Shown: positions 18,114-28,196 of the stretch, piece after piece | Position numbering within the stretch: the first letter of the stretch is position 1 | Layout: the number at the start of each line of letters is the position of its first letter | Assembly: GCF_001723605.1 (NCBI RefSeq) | Contig: NZ_CP017111.1 | Span: 2,108,001-2,172,000, forward strand | Direction of reading: 5' to 3' | Origin: Sulfurospirillum halorespirans DSM 13726 | GTDB lineage: Bacteria; Campylobacterota; Campylobacteria; Campylobacterales; Sulfurospirillaceae | Length of the DNA: 64,000 bases | Program-made: the position numbers and the translations under genes | The notes under the pieces: model-generated | Told to the model about the DNA's origin: nothing | What the model saw: only the letters and a program-made list of their open reading frames with translations | The model's database searches: none

Positions 18114-19325
18114 TTACATGTAATCTTCTGGCTTATAATTCGCCACCACAAAATCAATATCTTTATCGCCGCGACCGCTCAGATTCACCAAGATCGACTC
18201 GTACGGTTTTTCTTTCGCAAGTTTCATTGCAAAGGCGACTGCATGCGCACTCTCAAGGGCTGGGATGATGCCTTCATAATGGCTTAGATCGTAAAAGGCT
18301 TGAATCGTCTCCGCATCATTGGCGATGCCCACTTTCGTGCGCGCGATGGAGTTTAGATACGCGTGTTCTGGGCCAACGGAGGGGTAGTCGAGCCCACTCG
18401 CAACCGAATGAACGGCGGCGGGCTCACCTGCTTCGTTTTTAAGCATAATGGAGTTAAATCCATGCAAAATGCCCTCGCTTCCATAGGTCAAACTTGCGGC
18501 ATGTTCACCGAGTTTTGTCCCTTTGCCTCCTGGTTCAACGCCGTACATTTCGCACGGATCGTCAATAAACGCGGAGAAAAGTCCCATCGCGTTACTGCCG
18601 CCACCAACGCAGGCGACCAAGTTATCAGGTAAATTTCCTGTCATCTCAAAAAATTGCTCTCTGGCTTCGATGCCGACCACACTTTGAAAGTCTCGCACCA
18701 TCATCGGAAACGGATGAGGACCTACGACAGAGCCGATGCAGTAAATGCTGTTTTCGGGATCGTGTAAATACGCCACAAAGGCTGAGTCCACCGCTTCTTT
18801 GAGTGTTTTAGCCCCAAAGGTTACGGGCACCACTTTGGCTCCAAGAACGCGCATACGAACCACATTAGGATGCTCTTTGGCGATGTCGACTTCACCCATG
18901 TGAATCTCACACTCAAGCCCAAAATAAGCCGCCGCAGTAGCGAGTGCCACGCCGTGTTGCCCTGCTCCTGTTTCTGCGATCAACTTTTTCTTGCCCAGAT
19001 ATTTAGCGAGTAGCGCTTCGCCCATGCAGTGGTTGAGTTTGTGCGCACCCGTGTGGTTGAGATCTTCTCGTTTGAGGTAAATTCGTGCCCCTCCAACAAA
19101 CTCGCTTAGACGTCTGGCATAATACACTGGTGTCGGGCGACCTTGGTAATGCTTGCGAATGTCACGCAATTCGCGAATAAAATTGTGTGAATTACCGATG
19201 GTCAGGTACGCCTCTTCGATCTTTTTAAACTGCTCTTCGAGTTCAGGTGGTAAAAACGCGCCACCAAATTTTCCAAAATAGCCTTTTGCATCAGGAAACG
19301 CCTTCAAATAGGGCTTTTGTATCAT
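18114..19325 (-). CDS. trpB: Tryptophan synthase beta chain, solitary copy
   Basis: A 403-residue PLP enzyme of fold type II that condenses indole with serine to give tryptophan. The Schiff-base lysine lies in [12 protein letters not shown], the catalytic Glu in [11 protein letters not shown], and the PLP phosphate loop is GGGSNAMG. The length and N-terminus fit TrpB1 rather than the longer TrpB2. The motif after the lysine reads LNH where the common form is INN. No trpA or other trp gene is adjacent: neighbours are a pentapeptide protein and a tRNA. It may be the main beta subunit moved from the operon, or an extra copy. The C-terminal codons TAC ATG TAA form half of the recurrent palindrome. 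Confidence 0.88.
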   Translation of the reverse strand: MIQKPYLKAFPDAKGYFGKFGGAFLPPELEEQFKKIEEAYLTIGNSHNFIRELRDIRKHYQGRPTPVYYARRLSEFVGGARIYLKREDLNHTGAHKLNHCMGEALLAKYLGKKKLIAETGAGQHGVALATAAAYFGLECEIHMGEVDIAKEHPNVVRMRVLGAKVVPVTFGAKTLKEAVDSAFVAYLHDPENSIYCIGSVVGPHPFPMMVRDFQSVVGIEAREQFFEMTGNLPDNLVACVGGGSNAMGLFSAFIDDPCEMYGVEPGGKGTKLGEHAASLTYGSEGILHGFNSIMLKNEAGEPAAVHSVASGLDYPSVGPEHAYLNSIARTKVGIANDAETIQAFYDLSHYEGIIPALESAHAVAFAMKLAKEKPYESILVNLSGRGDKDIDFVVANYKPEDYM

Positions 19326-19397
19326 TTTTGTCCTTTACATGTAAAGATTTGATGAGGTATTATAGCTTAGAATGGTTGAGGGTGAAAGCGTAGAAAA

Positions 19398-19473
19398 TGG
19401 TGGTCCGTGTAGGCTTCGAACCTACGACCCCATCATTAAGAGTGATATGCTCTACCAACTGAGCTAACGGACC
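19398..19473 (-). tRNA. tRNA-Lys (anticodon CTT)
   Basis: A complete cloverleaf on the minus strand: acceptor GGTCCGT/ACGGACC, D stem GCTC/GAGC, anticodon stem TATCA/TGATG around the loop CTCTTAA, and T arm GTAGG-TTCGAAG-CCTAC. The anticodon is CTT (Lys, AAG codons). The CCA tail is encoded at 19398-19400. Confidence 0.92.
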
Positions 19474-19495
19474 AAGTATTATCAATTAAGAAATA

Positions 19496-19600
19496 AAAGC
19501 ACCCAAGGTGCGTGGGCTTTCTGCCAAAGAAAACTCAGTGTTAACGTAGTTTTTAAAGCTTTGCTTTCAAAACGTGTTAAGAGTTCTATGCAAGAACTCT
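19496..19600 (+). repeat. Intergenic repeat element, copy 1
   Basis: About 105 bp that match the reverse complement of 57202-57330. Both begin with a GCACC...AAGGTGCGTGGGC segment, continue through CAGTGTTAA, GTAG..TTTTT and AGCTTTGCTTT, and end in a hairpin of AGAGTTCT and AGAACTCT. This copy lacks about 20 bp found in the middle of the other. It lies upstream of tRNA-Lys and occupies much of the 280-bp gap before glnD. It may be a small mobile repeat or encode a structured RNA. Confidence 0.7.
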
Positions 19601-19753
19601 GATGAAATCGTACTCCCTTCTTCTTAAAACGAATGTTAAGGCATCGAGTTCATTTGCTAGCAAATTTTTGTCACAATTTTATTACACATTGTGTTAGAAA
19701 CAAGCTTTTTTTTAGTATGATAACTAAGAGCAATATGAAACTAGGAATGTAGA

Positions 19754-22279
19754 ATGGATATTGAAGAGATTATTGAAGATTTAATCGACCAAAATGCAAA
19801 CGATTTTGAAATTTCCAAGTTGATTAAAGAGCATATCAAGAGCTATCTTGGCTCGCTCAATGAGATATTTGTTGAAAATCAAGGCAAAGACTTCCTCGTT
19901 AAACATGCCAAAAAAATCGACCAATTTATCATCCTCATTTACAAATACACCCTGCGCAAATACTTCGGAAACTACATGCCGTTTGTCAACTCCATTCCCG
20001 TTATTTTAGTCGGCATGGGAAGCTATGGAAGGGAAGAGCTGTGCGTCTATTCCGATGTGGATTTGATGGTGGTTTACAAAGCCCTTCCCGGTTATAACAT
20101 CGAGCCGATGGTGCAATCCATGCTCTACCTCGCGTGGGACGCAGGGATCAAACTCGGGCACCGCACCCACAAACTTGAAGAGCTCGTTCCTGCAAGCAAT
20201 CAAGACCTGACCATCAAAACCGCGATGCTGGAATCTCGCTTTTTATGCGGTTCAAAACTCTTGTGGATGGAAACCGAGCGGGAACTTTTAAAAATTCAAC
20301 GCTGGCAGAAAAAAGAGGTTATCGCGCAGATCGTGAATGCTTATGAAGAGCGAAGGTCGAAGCATCCGATGAGTATGGAGCCCAACATCAAAGAGGGTGT
20401 GGGCGGCTTTCGTGATGCCAACACGCTCTCGTGGATCTGTAAAATTCTCTTTGGCAGTATTCGCATTCGTGACCGTGTGCCTGAGATCATCGATGAAGAG
20501 GAGTATCGGGAGTTTCGAAGCTCTTTGGAGTTTTTATTTCGCGTTCGCTCAGCCCTTCATCTCAGTGCCAAGAAAAAACAAGATGTGCTTAACCTCGAAT
20601 TCATTCCCGATGTAGCGGAAAAGCTGGGGTTTGAGAACAAAATATTGAAAAATGCCCAGATGCAACTCGCCTCAAAAACAATGTCAGCGATGCACACCAT
20701 TGATGTTACATGTAAGATTTTTATGCGCAAACTCACCGCCTCTATTTTGAGTCAACCGACACGCTTGAGTGCCCTCAAAAAGGGACGCGTAGAAAAAGGG
20801 CTTTACGTGGTTGAGAACTGCGTGTATGCCTCACTCAAAAAGCCAAGCCCCAGTTTGAGTATGGTATTAGCGGAACTGCAACAGTTTGATGACCCAAAAC
20901 TGAACTTTGACATCAGCTACGTCCATTACATCAAAAGTGCTCATTTTACGTCGCACAATTCAAAGAAAATTTACAAGCAATTTCGCGCCCTCCTCTTTCA
21001 ACACAATCTTTACACGCTTTTCAGCCTCTTGTACGAAGCTTCCCTTTTACAACAAGTGATTAAGCCTGTACGCCAAATCCTCAATCTTGCGCAGTTTGAT
21101 GGTTATCACAAACTCCCTGTGGACATTCACTCCTTGCACACGCTCTATCATTTGGAGAACATCAAAGAGCCGTTCATCAAATCGCTTTTTGATGACCTCT
21201 GTCCAGAAGGTCGAGCTTTGATGAAACTGGTCGCGTTTTTGCATGACATCGGCAAAGGAAGAAAAGGCGATCACAGTGAACTGGGCGCTAAAATTTTCAG
21301 AGCGTATGCGATGAAGTTAGAGTTTTCAGAACAAGCGATTGAGACGGGAATAACGCTTATTAAGTACCATACCCTGATGAGTAATACGGCGAATCGTGAA
21401 GATATTTACGATGAAAGAGTCGTGCTTGCATTTATCTCAAAACTGCAAAGTCCTCAAATCTTGAAGATGCTTTATATCCTTACCTATGCCGATACCAACG
21501 CGGTCAACGACAACATTTACACAGGATTTGTCGCCAAATTACTGCGTGAGTTTTACAACTACAGCCTGGATATGTTTGACAAAGAAGAGCTCATCGATGA
21601 GACGACAAAACGTCTGCGTAAAGAGAACAGTCTCAAAAAGAGTCCTGAGTTTTTAGCCCTCTCCAAAGCGCTTCAGAAAAAAACGCTCAGCGTGCAGTCG
21701 AACTTCTTCTTTCTCAAACAAAAAACCAGTGCGATTGTGCAAATCGTCAAAGAGGCGGAAGAGACACCGATTGACTCGTATCGTTACAAAATCAGCAATG
21801 AAGATCACCTCAGCATCAATGTGATTCGCGGTCAAGCCTTTAACATCGGGTATCTTTTGGGAAAACTCACCTATTTGGACCTTGTGCAGATGGACATCTA
21901 TAAACTTTTCGATGGCAAGAAATACTTCCAAATCGACTTTAACGAGAAGGTCGAGGCGTGTGATATTGAACTGATTTGTGAACTCGTCGACAACTCATTT
22001 GATATGAATAAAAAAGTGTCGCTGAAAAAGCCCATCATCCTCAAAGGGGAGATCGAGATCAACTGCGAACACTCCAAATCGTATGCACTGATGCACGTCA
22101 ACACCAAGAACCAACACGGGCTTATGGCGTACTTTATGAGTGTCTTTGATGAGCATGGTATCGACATTGCAATGGCGAAGATTCAGACCATCAAGAATCG
22201 GACGCGAAACCTGCTTTTAATCGAAAAAACAGGGCTTTTATGCGACAATGGAAAAGATATTTTAGACTATTTTTATTAA
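19754..22279 (+). CDS. glnD: Protein-PII uridylyltransferase / uridylyl-removing enzyme GlnD
   Basis: An 841-residue nitrogen-sensing enzyme that uridylylates and deuridylylates PII. The nucleotidyltransferase motif GSYGREELCVYSDVDLMVV (about 89-107) holds the G-S and D-x-D metal ligands. The GlnD helical region has EGVGGFRDANTLSW. An HD hydrolase domain has LVAFLHDIGKGRKGDHSE (about 491-508). The C-terminus carries one clear ACT domain (HVNTKNQHGLMAYFMSVF). Family members have two ACT domains at about 890 residues, so this form is slightly shorter. glmS follows on the same strand after 15 bp. Confidence 0.85.
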   Translation: MDIEEIIEDLIDQNANDFEISKLIKEHIKSYLGSLNEIFVENQGKDFLVKHAKKIDQFIILIYKYTLRKYFGNYMPFVNSIPVILVGMGSYGREELCVYSDVDLMVVYKALPGYNIEPMVQSMLYLAWDAGIKLGHRTHKLEELVPASNQDLTIKTAMLESRFLCGSKLLWMETERELLKIQRWQKKEVIAQIVNAYEERRSKHPMSMEPNIKEGVGGFRDANTLSWICKILFGSIRIRDRVPEIIDEEEYREFRSSLEFLFRVRSALHLSAKKKQDVLNLEFIPDVAEKLGFENKILKNAQMQLASKTMSAMHTIDVTCKIFMRKLTASILSQPTRLSALKKGRVEKGLYVVENCVYASLKKPSPSLSMVLAELQQFDDPKLNFDISYVHYIKSAHFTSHNSKKIYKQFRALLFQHNLYTLFSLLYEASLLQQVIKPVRQILNLAQFDGYHKLPVDIHSLHTLYHLENIKEPFIKSLFDDLCPEGRALMKLVAFLHDIGKGRKGDHSELGAKIFRAYAMKLEFSEQAIETGITLIKYHTLMSNTANREDIYDERVVLAFISKLQSPQILKMLYILTYADTNAVNDNIYTGFVAKLLREFYNYSLDMFDKEELIDETTKRLRKENSLKKSPEFLALSKALQKKTLSVQSNFFFLKQKTSAIVQIVKEAEETPIDSYRYKISNEDHLSINVIRGQAFNIGYLLGKLTYLDLVQMDIYKLFDGKKYFQIDFNEKVEACDIELICELVDNSFDMNKKVSLKKPIILKGEIEINCEHSKSYALMHVNTKNQHGLMAYFMSVFDEHGIDIAMAKIQTIKNRTRNLLLIEKTGLLCDNGKDILDYFY

Positions 22280-22294
22280 AAAAAGGTGACGTTT

Positions 22295-24106
22295 ATGTGT
22301 GGAATTGTTGGCTATATTGGAACAAAAGAGAAGCGAAATTTTTTAATCAATGGACTCAAAGAGCTCGAATACCGAGGCTATGATTCAGCGGGAATTGCGG
22401 TGCTTAAAGAGGGTGAAATCACTGCATTTAAAGCGACCGGAAAACTCTCTAACCTCAGCCATAAAGTGGAGCATTTTAGCTCTTCAGGCTTTGGCGTGGG
22501 CATTGGGCACACAAGATGGGCAACGCATGGAAAACCCACCGAAGCGAATGCACACCCACATTGGGGGCAATACTCCTACATCATTCATAACGGCATCATC
22601 GAAAACTACAAAGAGATCAAAGACGAACTCTTAAAAGATGGCGTCAAATTTTTAAGCCAAACCGACACCGAAGTTGCCGTGCACCTGTTTGAAAAAAATG
22701 TCAAAGAGGTAGGTGATTGCTTTAAAGCATTTGAGAAGACGATTGCTTCGTTGCAGGGTGCGTATGCGATTTTATTGATTACCAAAAAAGAGCCCGATGT
22801 GATCTTTTTTGCTAAAAATGCTGTGCCGTTGCTCCTTGGTACCAACGCCGAAGGCGAAGTCTACTTTAGCTCTTCCGATGCGCCGCTTGTCGGACTTGTC
22901 AATGAAGTTGTCTACTTGGAAGATGGCGAATACGGTTGGGCAAAAGACAAAGAGATTACCCTTCTGAAAGAGTTTAAGTCCCAACACCTTGATTTTAAAA
23001 CCTTAACCCACGACAAAATTTCTGCACAAAAAGATGGCTTTCGTTACTTTATGGAAAAAGAGATTTATGAGCAATCATTAGTAGTAGCCGAAACATTGAT
23101 GGGTCGCATTAAAGACAATTCGGTTGTTTTGGATGAACTCTCCCATCTTGATTTAAGTAGCATTGATGCGATCAAAATCTGTGCCTGTGGGACGAGTTAC
23201 CATGCTGCACTCAGTGCCTCTTATATGTTTGAAAGGCTTGCGAAAATTCGCTGTAACGTTGAAATTGCCAGTGAATTTCGCTACAAAGAGCCTTTGCTTG
23301 ATCCAAAAACGCTCTTTATTGTCATCTCCCAAAGCGGCGAAACGGCGGATACGTTGGAAGCACTAAAGATGGCAAAGCAGAGCGGTATGAGCACGCTTGC
23401 TATCTGCAATGTCGATAACTCTTCCATCGTACGCACTGCCGATATGACGATTCTTACGCGTGCTGGCATCGAAAAAGGGGTTGCAAGTACCAAAGCCTTT
23501 GCAACCCAAGTCGTTACCCTTTGGCTGTTAAGCCTTTTTGTGGGTGAAGCAAAAGGAACCATTGAAGAATCAATCTTGCAACGTGAGATTGCAGCCCTAT
23601 TGCATATTCCCCTTGTTTTAAAAGTCAATGAGAGTGTGCATGAGAAGATTCGTCGTCTCTCCAAACGCTATTTGCATGGGCATGGCTTTTTCTTTATCGG
23701 ACGCGATCTTTTCTACCCGCTTGCGCTTGAAGGAGCGCTTAAACTGAAAGAGATCAGCTATTTACATGCGGAAGGTTACCCAGCAGGTGAAATGAAACAC
23801 GGCCCCATCGCACTGGCGGACAGTGAACTTTTTACGATTGCCTTAATGCCTAAAAATCTTTTGTACGACAAAATGAAAAGTAACGTTGAAGAGCTAGGTG
23901 CGCGTGATTCGACACTGCTCATTATCAGTCCAGAGCCTTTTGAATTAGCCGATGATTTTATTAAAACAACTCCTCAAACACATATGATGAGTGAGTTTTT
24001 TGAGATGATGATTATCACCCAGTTGCTGGCGTTAGAGATTTCGATCCGTTTAGGAAACGATGTGGATATGCCACGAAATCTTGCCAAAAGTGTGACCGTA
24101 GAATAA
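22295..24106 (+). CDS. glmS: Glutamine-fructose-6-phosphate aminotransferase (isomerizing)
   Basis: A 603-residue enzyme that makes glucosamine-6-phosphate for cell wall precursors. The start is fixed at the ATG at 22295 because the next codon is Cys, which becomes the N-terminal nucleophile (MCGIVGYIG); the upstream in-frame GTG at 22286 would bury it. The glutaminase domain has the GIGHTRWATHGKPTEANAHPH motif. Two SIS domains follow (CGTSYHAALSASYMFE and LEGALKLKEISYLHAEGY), and the end LAKSVTVE is the conserved tail. No glmS ribozyme is visible upstream; the gap to glnD is too short. Confidence 0.95.
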   Translation: MCGIVGYIGTKEKRNFLINGLKELEYRGYDSAGIAVLKEGEITAFKATGKLSNLSHKVEHFSSSGFGVGIGHTRWATHGKPTEANAHPHWGQYSYIIHNGIIENYKEIKDELLKDGVKFLSQTDTEVAVHLFEKNVKEVGDCFKAFEKTIASLQGAYAILLITKKEPDVIFFAKNAVPLLLGTNAEGEVYFSSSDAPLVGLVNEVVYLEDGEYGWAKDKEITLLKEFKSQHLDFKTLTHDKISAQKDGFRYFMEKEIYEQSLVVAETLMGRIKDNSVVLDELSHLDLSSIDAIKICACGTSYHAALSASYMFERLAKIRCNVEIASEFRYKEPLLDPKTLFIVISQSGETADTLEALKMAKQSGMSTLAICNVDNSSIVRTADMTILTRAGIEKGVASTKAFATQVVTLWLLSLFVGEAKGTIEESILQREIAALLHIPLVLKVNESVHEKIRRLSKRYLHGHGFFFIGRDLFYPLALEGALKLKEISYLHAEGYPAGEMKHGPIALADSELFTIALMPKNLLYDKMKSNVEELGARDSTLLIISPEPFELADDFIKTTPQTHMMSEFFEMMIITQLLALEISIRLGNDVDMPRNLAKSVTVE

Positions 24107-24125
24107 TTACATGTAAGGAAGTGTG

Positions 24126-24187
24126 ATGCAAAAAAAGCTCTCTTTGGTTATTGTTGGAACGATTTTTATCTCTTTTATGCTTTTAAT
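24126..24187 (+). pseudogene. N-terminal fragment of an IS-interrupted diguanylate cyclase
   Basis: Twenty codons beginning ATG CAA AAA AAG, with AAGGA upstream, encode a signal-anchor start, KLSLVIVGTIFISFMLL. The IS begins at 24188. Joining codon 20 directly to 25096 (that is, removing the IS plus one AAT) gives the uninterrupted frame LLMVILAFSI and a 609-residue protein. This fragment supplies the first membrane helix of the protein described at 25072-26865. Confidence 0.85.
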
Positions 24188-25094
24188 AGACTTCTTTCAT
24201 AACCCCCAAAAGGTCTAAAAATTGCTTTAAAGGGTGATGAAAACATATGAACGATTAAAACAGATAAGACCAGCGGAATTTAAACGGTTGGTAGGTGTAA
24301 AAAAAGAGACTTTTGAGGTGTGCTAGAAGTCTATAGTGAGTATCATGAGAAGAAGAAACAACAAGGTGGAAGACCAAATCGTCTTTTGCCAGAAACGCAA
24401 CTTTTGTTGATGTTGGAATACTATAGAGAATATCGTAGTTTGGCACATATGGCATTTGATTATGAGATTAGTGAACCAACAGCATCAAGGATTATAAAAG
24501 AGGTAGAAACGGTACTGATACATTCAGGGAAGTTTTCATTACCTGGTAAAAAAGCATTGCATCAAGAGGGAGGAATTGAACTTGAATATATTGTCATTGA
24601 TGCGACTGAATGCCCAGTGCAACGCCCAAAAAAAGACAATGGCGTTGCTACAGTGGGAAGAAAAAGCGTCATACTGCCAAAGGACAAATTGTGATTGATG
24701 TGAATTGTCGTATCATTTGTACCGCAATCAGTACACGCACAATGCATGATTTCAAACTCTTTAAAACATCTCGGTTACCTATCAAAAAAGAGACAAAAGT
24801 ATCTGTAGACACGGGTTATCTTGGTATAACATCTTTGCATCCTAATACGGATATTCCAAAGAAAAAAAGCAAGCTACATCCACTTAGTATGGAGGATAAA
24901 ATTATCAATAAAGCAAAAGCATCCCTACGCATTGTCGTTGAACATATTAATGCAAAAATAAAGACTTTTAAAATGCTTGGAGAAAAGTATCGTAACCAGC
25001 AGAAAACGATTTGGATTACGCTTTAATTTGATCTGTGCTTTGATTAATTTTGATCGTGGTTTTAGGATTATTTGATGGGTTATGAAAGAAGTCT
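24188..25094 (+). mobile_element. IS5-superfamily insertion sequence, copy 1 (907 bp, decayed)
   Basis: Bounded by an 18-bp perfect inverted repeat (AGACTTCTTTCATAACCC and its complement) and flanked by the direct repeat AAT (24185-24187 and 25095-25097). It is nearly identical to the copy at 39928-40834 and has the same 907-bp length, but lies in the other orientation. A 3-bp ANT-type target duplication fits the ISL2-like part of the IS5 family; the group assignment is tentative. The transposase is frameshifted twice, so this copy is probably immobile on its own. Confidence 0.9.
24234..25026 (+). pseudogene. Transposase of IS copy 1, frameshifted
   Basis: Compared with the second copy, one base is missing after codon 29 (GAGGTGTGCTAG for GAGGTGATGCTAG), which gives an immediate TAG. 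One extra base near the end (AACCAGCAG for AACCGCAG) replaces the conserved tail RNRRKRFGL with RNQQKTIWITL. The usual orfA-orfB junction with a run of seven A is still present at about 24628-24634. Several amino-acid changes relative to copy 2 (for example D to E and L to F) suggest that this copy is older. Confidence 0.85.
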
Positions 25095-26865
25095 AATGGT
25101 CATTTTAGCGTTTTCCATTCGCGATCTTGGTATCAAAAATGCGGAAGAGAAAGCACAAATCATTGCGGATTTGGTTCAAGATGGACTCTCCGCGCATATG
25201 CTCAGTGGCACGATGGATCAAAGAGAGTTTTTTCTCAATAAAATCAGCACTGCCAAAGGAGTCGAAGCACTTTGGGTGGTTCGTAGTGAATCGGTCATCA
25301 AACAGTTTGGAAAAGGCTTCAATAACGAAGTGGTTCGCGATGGAATCGATGAAAAAACACTCCAAACAGGACTCGTTCACAAACAAAACGAAGAGAGTTC
25401 ACACAGTGCAAAACTGCGCATCAGCACCCCTTACATTGCCAAAGAGAATGGCTCACCTAACTGTATGCAGTGCCACCAAGCCAAAGAGGGTGAAGTTTTA
25501 GGCGCGATCAGCATTGTGTTTAATATCAATGAAGTGCGCACCAACGGTGTTATCACCTCCTTAGGCATTTTGTTGCTTTCCATTTTCATTATGCTCTTCA
25601 TTTTTTTCGTCATCAATCGTTCCATGAAGCCACTGATGGAGCTTTTCGATTCGATTACCTTTGTGATGAATAAGGCGCAAGAGGGTGACTACAGCAGACG
25701 CGTTCGCTTTAGCGGTAGCGACAAAGAGTGCCACAATGTGATGTTTTGGATCAATTCACTCCTTGAAAAACTTGAAAATACACTCAATGACATTGAAGTC
25801 ACCGTTAAAAAGTTTTTAGCCCTTTCACCCAACCATCAACCTGACCTTCTTTTGGATGCACAAGCAATTGTGCACGAGCTCTCCGACATTTATCAGTTTA
25901 AACGCACCATCGAATTTGATGAAGACAAAGAGCAGGTGTATCGACGTATTGGTTCTATTTTACAGCACGATTTGGGGCTTGAAGATTTTGTCTTAATCGA
26001 ATCAGGCAAAGATGCGATCAACCCAACCATTGTCTTTGATGCTTCCAGTCAAAAGCGTACCATTGACCCGACGTGTAGGGCACTTCGCACCAAACAAGCC
26101 GTTTATTCCGATCAGTTTAGAAATATCTGCGAATCGTGTGACTCCTGTGCGCATCATTTGTGCATTCCGTATCTGATCAGCAGTGATTTTGAACTTTTGC
26201 TTAGCATTTGGACCACGACACCTGAAGCGTTAGCGCACACCAAAGAGCAACTGCCTAAAATTCAAAACTACATCGACGCCGCACGCCCAGAGTTGGTGAG
26301 TAAAAACCTGACGGAAATTTTAAAAATCTCCTCTACCACTGACGCGTTAACAGGACTTTACAACCGAAAATACCTGGATGAGTACATCGAAAAAGCGCTC
26401 TCTCAAGCCAAACGCAATGGCATTGTGTATGGTATTTTGATGATCGACATTGACTTTTTCAAAATGGTCAACGACACCTACGGACACGATGTTGGGGATC
26501 GCGCTATCAAGGCTTTATCACACATCCTCAAAGAGAATATCCGAGAAGCCGATACCGCCTTTCGCTTTGGTGGCGAAGAGTTTTTGATCTTGCTGTATGA
26601 ATGTGAAGAGACCATGGTCGAAAATATCGCCAATAAAATACGCATGGCCTTTGAAAAAACACCGATTCAATCCAATAATGGAGCGACCTTTAACAAAACA
26701 CTCAGTGTGGGTGTATCGATTTTTCCGAAAGATTCAGACTCTATTTGGAAGTGCATTAAGTTTGCAGATATTGCGCTTTATAAAGCAAAAGACAGTGGTC
26801 GTAACTGTATTAAACGTTTTGAACTCAATATGCTTGATGAGCAAGAGCTCAAAAACGCCTTCTAA
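25072..26865 (+). pseudogene. IS-truncated haem-binding diguanylate cyclase (main part)
   Basis: This frame carries almost the whole protein but has lost its native start and first membrane helix. In order: a periplasmic Tll0287-like (DUF3365) domain with the c-type haem motif CMQCH (143-147 in the rebuilt protein), a membrane helix (IMLFIFFVI), a HAMP-like region, a GAF-like segment with several Cys, and a GGDEF domain. The catalytic site is FRFGGEEF, with the inhibitory site READ five residues before it. A TTG/ATG start within the IS end could give a protein without export signal; it could not receive haem in the periplasm. The cyclase domain itself looks intact. The radical SAM gene follows after 9 bp. 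Confidence 0.85.
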
Positions 26866-26874
26866 CACGCCTGT

Positions 26875-27750
26875 ATGAAATTTTACCGCGTCTATGTTGA
26901 GCTCACCAATATTTGTGGGCTCAAATGCAGCTTTTGCCCGCCTCAAGTCATCCCATCGCAGTCGATGTCGCCTGCTTTTTTTGAGCATATCTTAGACGAA
27001 CTTGCTCCCTACACGAAGGAGATTGCGTATCACATGGGGGGCGATCCACTTACGCTTTCGCAGTTAAAAGCCTATTTGGATCTTACATGTAAAAAGAATT
27101 TTAAAGGCGTGCTCACGACCAGTGGCTACTATTTGGGCAAACATGACCTTCACACGCTGATGCACCCAGCGCTCAAGCAGATCAATATTTCACTCAACAG
27201 CTACAATAAAAACAGTATGCCGCTCTCGTTTGAAGCGTACATGGAGCCTATTATTGCATTGTGCAGGCTTAAGAGGGAGCAAAATCCAGACCTGTTTATC
27301 AACCTTCGTGTCTGGAATATGGACGCCTCTCAAAGTGAAAAAACCTTCAATGAAAGGCTCTTTGCTTACCTTGAAACCGCCTTTGACATCCCTTTACATG
27401 TAAAGCGTCTTTATGAAGAGAAACCTCGCTCCATCAGGCTTGAGAGCAAGATTCTGCTTCATTTTGATCATTACTTTGAATGGCCCTCCTTAGACTCTTC
27501 GCATCACTCGGAAGGAAAATGCTTAGGACTGAGCTCACATTTTGGTATACTCTCTAACGGAGCCGTCGTGCCGTGTTGTTTAGACAAAGATGGGGTGATG
27601 GAGCTGGGGAATTTACATATAAACTCACTGAAAAGCATTTTAGAAACCCCAAGGGTTCATGCCATCATTGACGGATTTAAACACCACAAAGCTGTGGAGC
27701 CTTTATGCCAAAAATGCCACTATAAACACCGATTTGAGGAGAACGAATGA
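26875..27750 (+). CDS. Radical SAM protein with SPASM-like C-terminus
   Basis: A 291-residue enzyme. It opens RVYVELTNICGLKCSFCPPQ, with the CxxxCxxC cluster motif, and has GGDPLTLSQL in place of the usual GGEP. The C-terminal region has two sets of cysteines (ILSNGAVVPCCLDKDG and CQKCHYKH), as in SPASM or Twitch domains that bind extra Fe-S clusters and act on peptides or nucleotides. The substrate is unknown. It overlaps the following HIT gene by ATGA, so the two are coupled. Two TTACATGTAA palindromes fall in the gene, encoding LTCK and LHVK. Confidence 0.8.
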   Translation: MKFYRVYVELTNICGLKCSFCPPQVIPSQSMSPAFFEHILDELAPYTKEIAYHMGGDPLTLSQLKAYLDLTCKKNFKGVLTTSGYYLGKHDLHTLMHPALKQINISLNSYNKNSMPLSFEAYMEPIIALCRLKREQNPDLFINLRVWNMDASQSEKTFNERLFAYLETAFDIPLHVKRLYEEKPRSIRLESKILLHFDHYFEWPSLDSSHHSEGKCLGLSSHFGILSNGAVVPCCLDKDGVMELGNLHINSLKSILETPRVHAIIDGFKHHKAVEPLCQKCHYKHRFEENE

Positions 27751-28118
27751 GCGAAAAACTTTACGAAAATAGCTATTTTTATATTTTACGTGAAAATGCC
27801 ACGATTCCGTGGGTGAAAATTTTTACACAACATCCTTACAAAGAGCTCAGCGATTGCGATCCTGAAACCCAAGCAGCCCTGCTAAAAGCGATGCTCGTTG
27901 TTGAAGAGACGATGCGTTTTTACTACAATCCTAAAAAAATCAACATTGCGATGTTTGGCAATTATGTCCCACACCTGCACATTCACATCATGGCACGGTT
28001 TGAAGAAGATTCACACTTCCCTGAGTCGATGTGGGGCGTTAAGCAGCGTGAATCAACCCTGTTTCTACCGAGTTTTGAGAACTTTGTGACCATTTTACAC
28101 AGCAAGTTAGCCTCCTAG
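27747..28118 (+). CDS. HIT-family nucleotide hydrolase/transferase
   Basis: A 123-residue protein with the histidine triad HLHIHIMAR, the H-x-H-x-H active site of HIT enzymes. These cleave nucleoside phosphoramidates or dinucleoside polyphosphates. The length is typical. The start ATG overlaps the stop of the radical SAM gene (ATGA). No partner that would define its substrate is evident. Confidence 0.85.
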   Translation: MSEKLYENSYFYILRENATIPWVKIFTQHPYKELSDCDPETQAALLKAMLVVEETMRFYYNPKKINIAMFGNYVPHLHIHIMARFEEDSHFPESMWGVKQRESTLFLPSFENFVTILHSKLAS

Positions 28119-28196
28119 GCGTACTTTTGGGTAGAATTTAATCTCCCTTTTGCTAAGCTTTTTGGAAAAAATTTAAACTAATTATAAAGATACTGA

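Noticed and set aside
22286-24106. glmS starting at GTG 22286
   Set aside because: GlmS needs Cys directly after the initiator Met; only the ATG at 22295 provides this.
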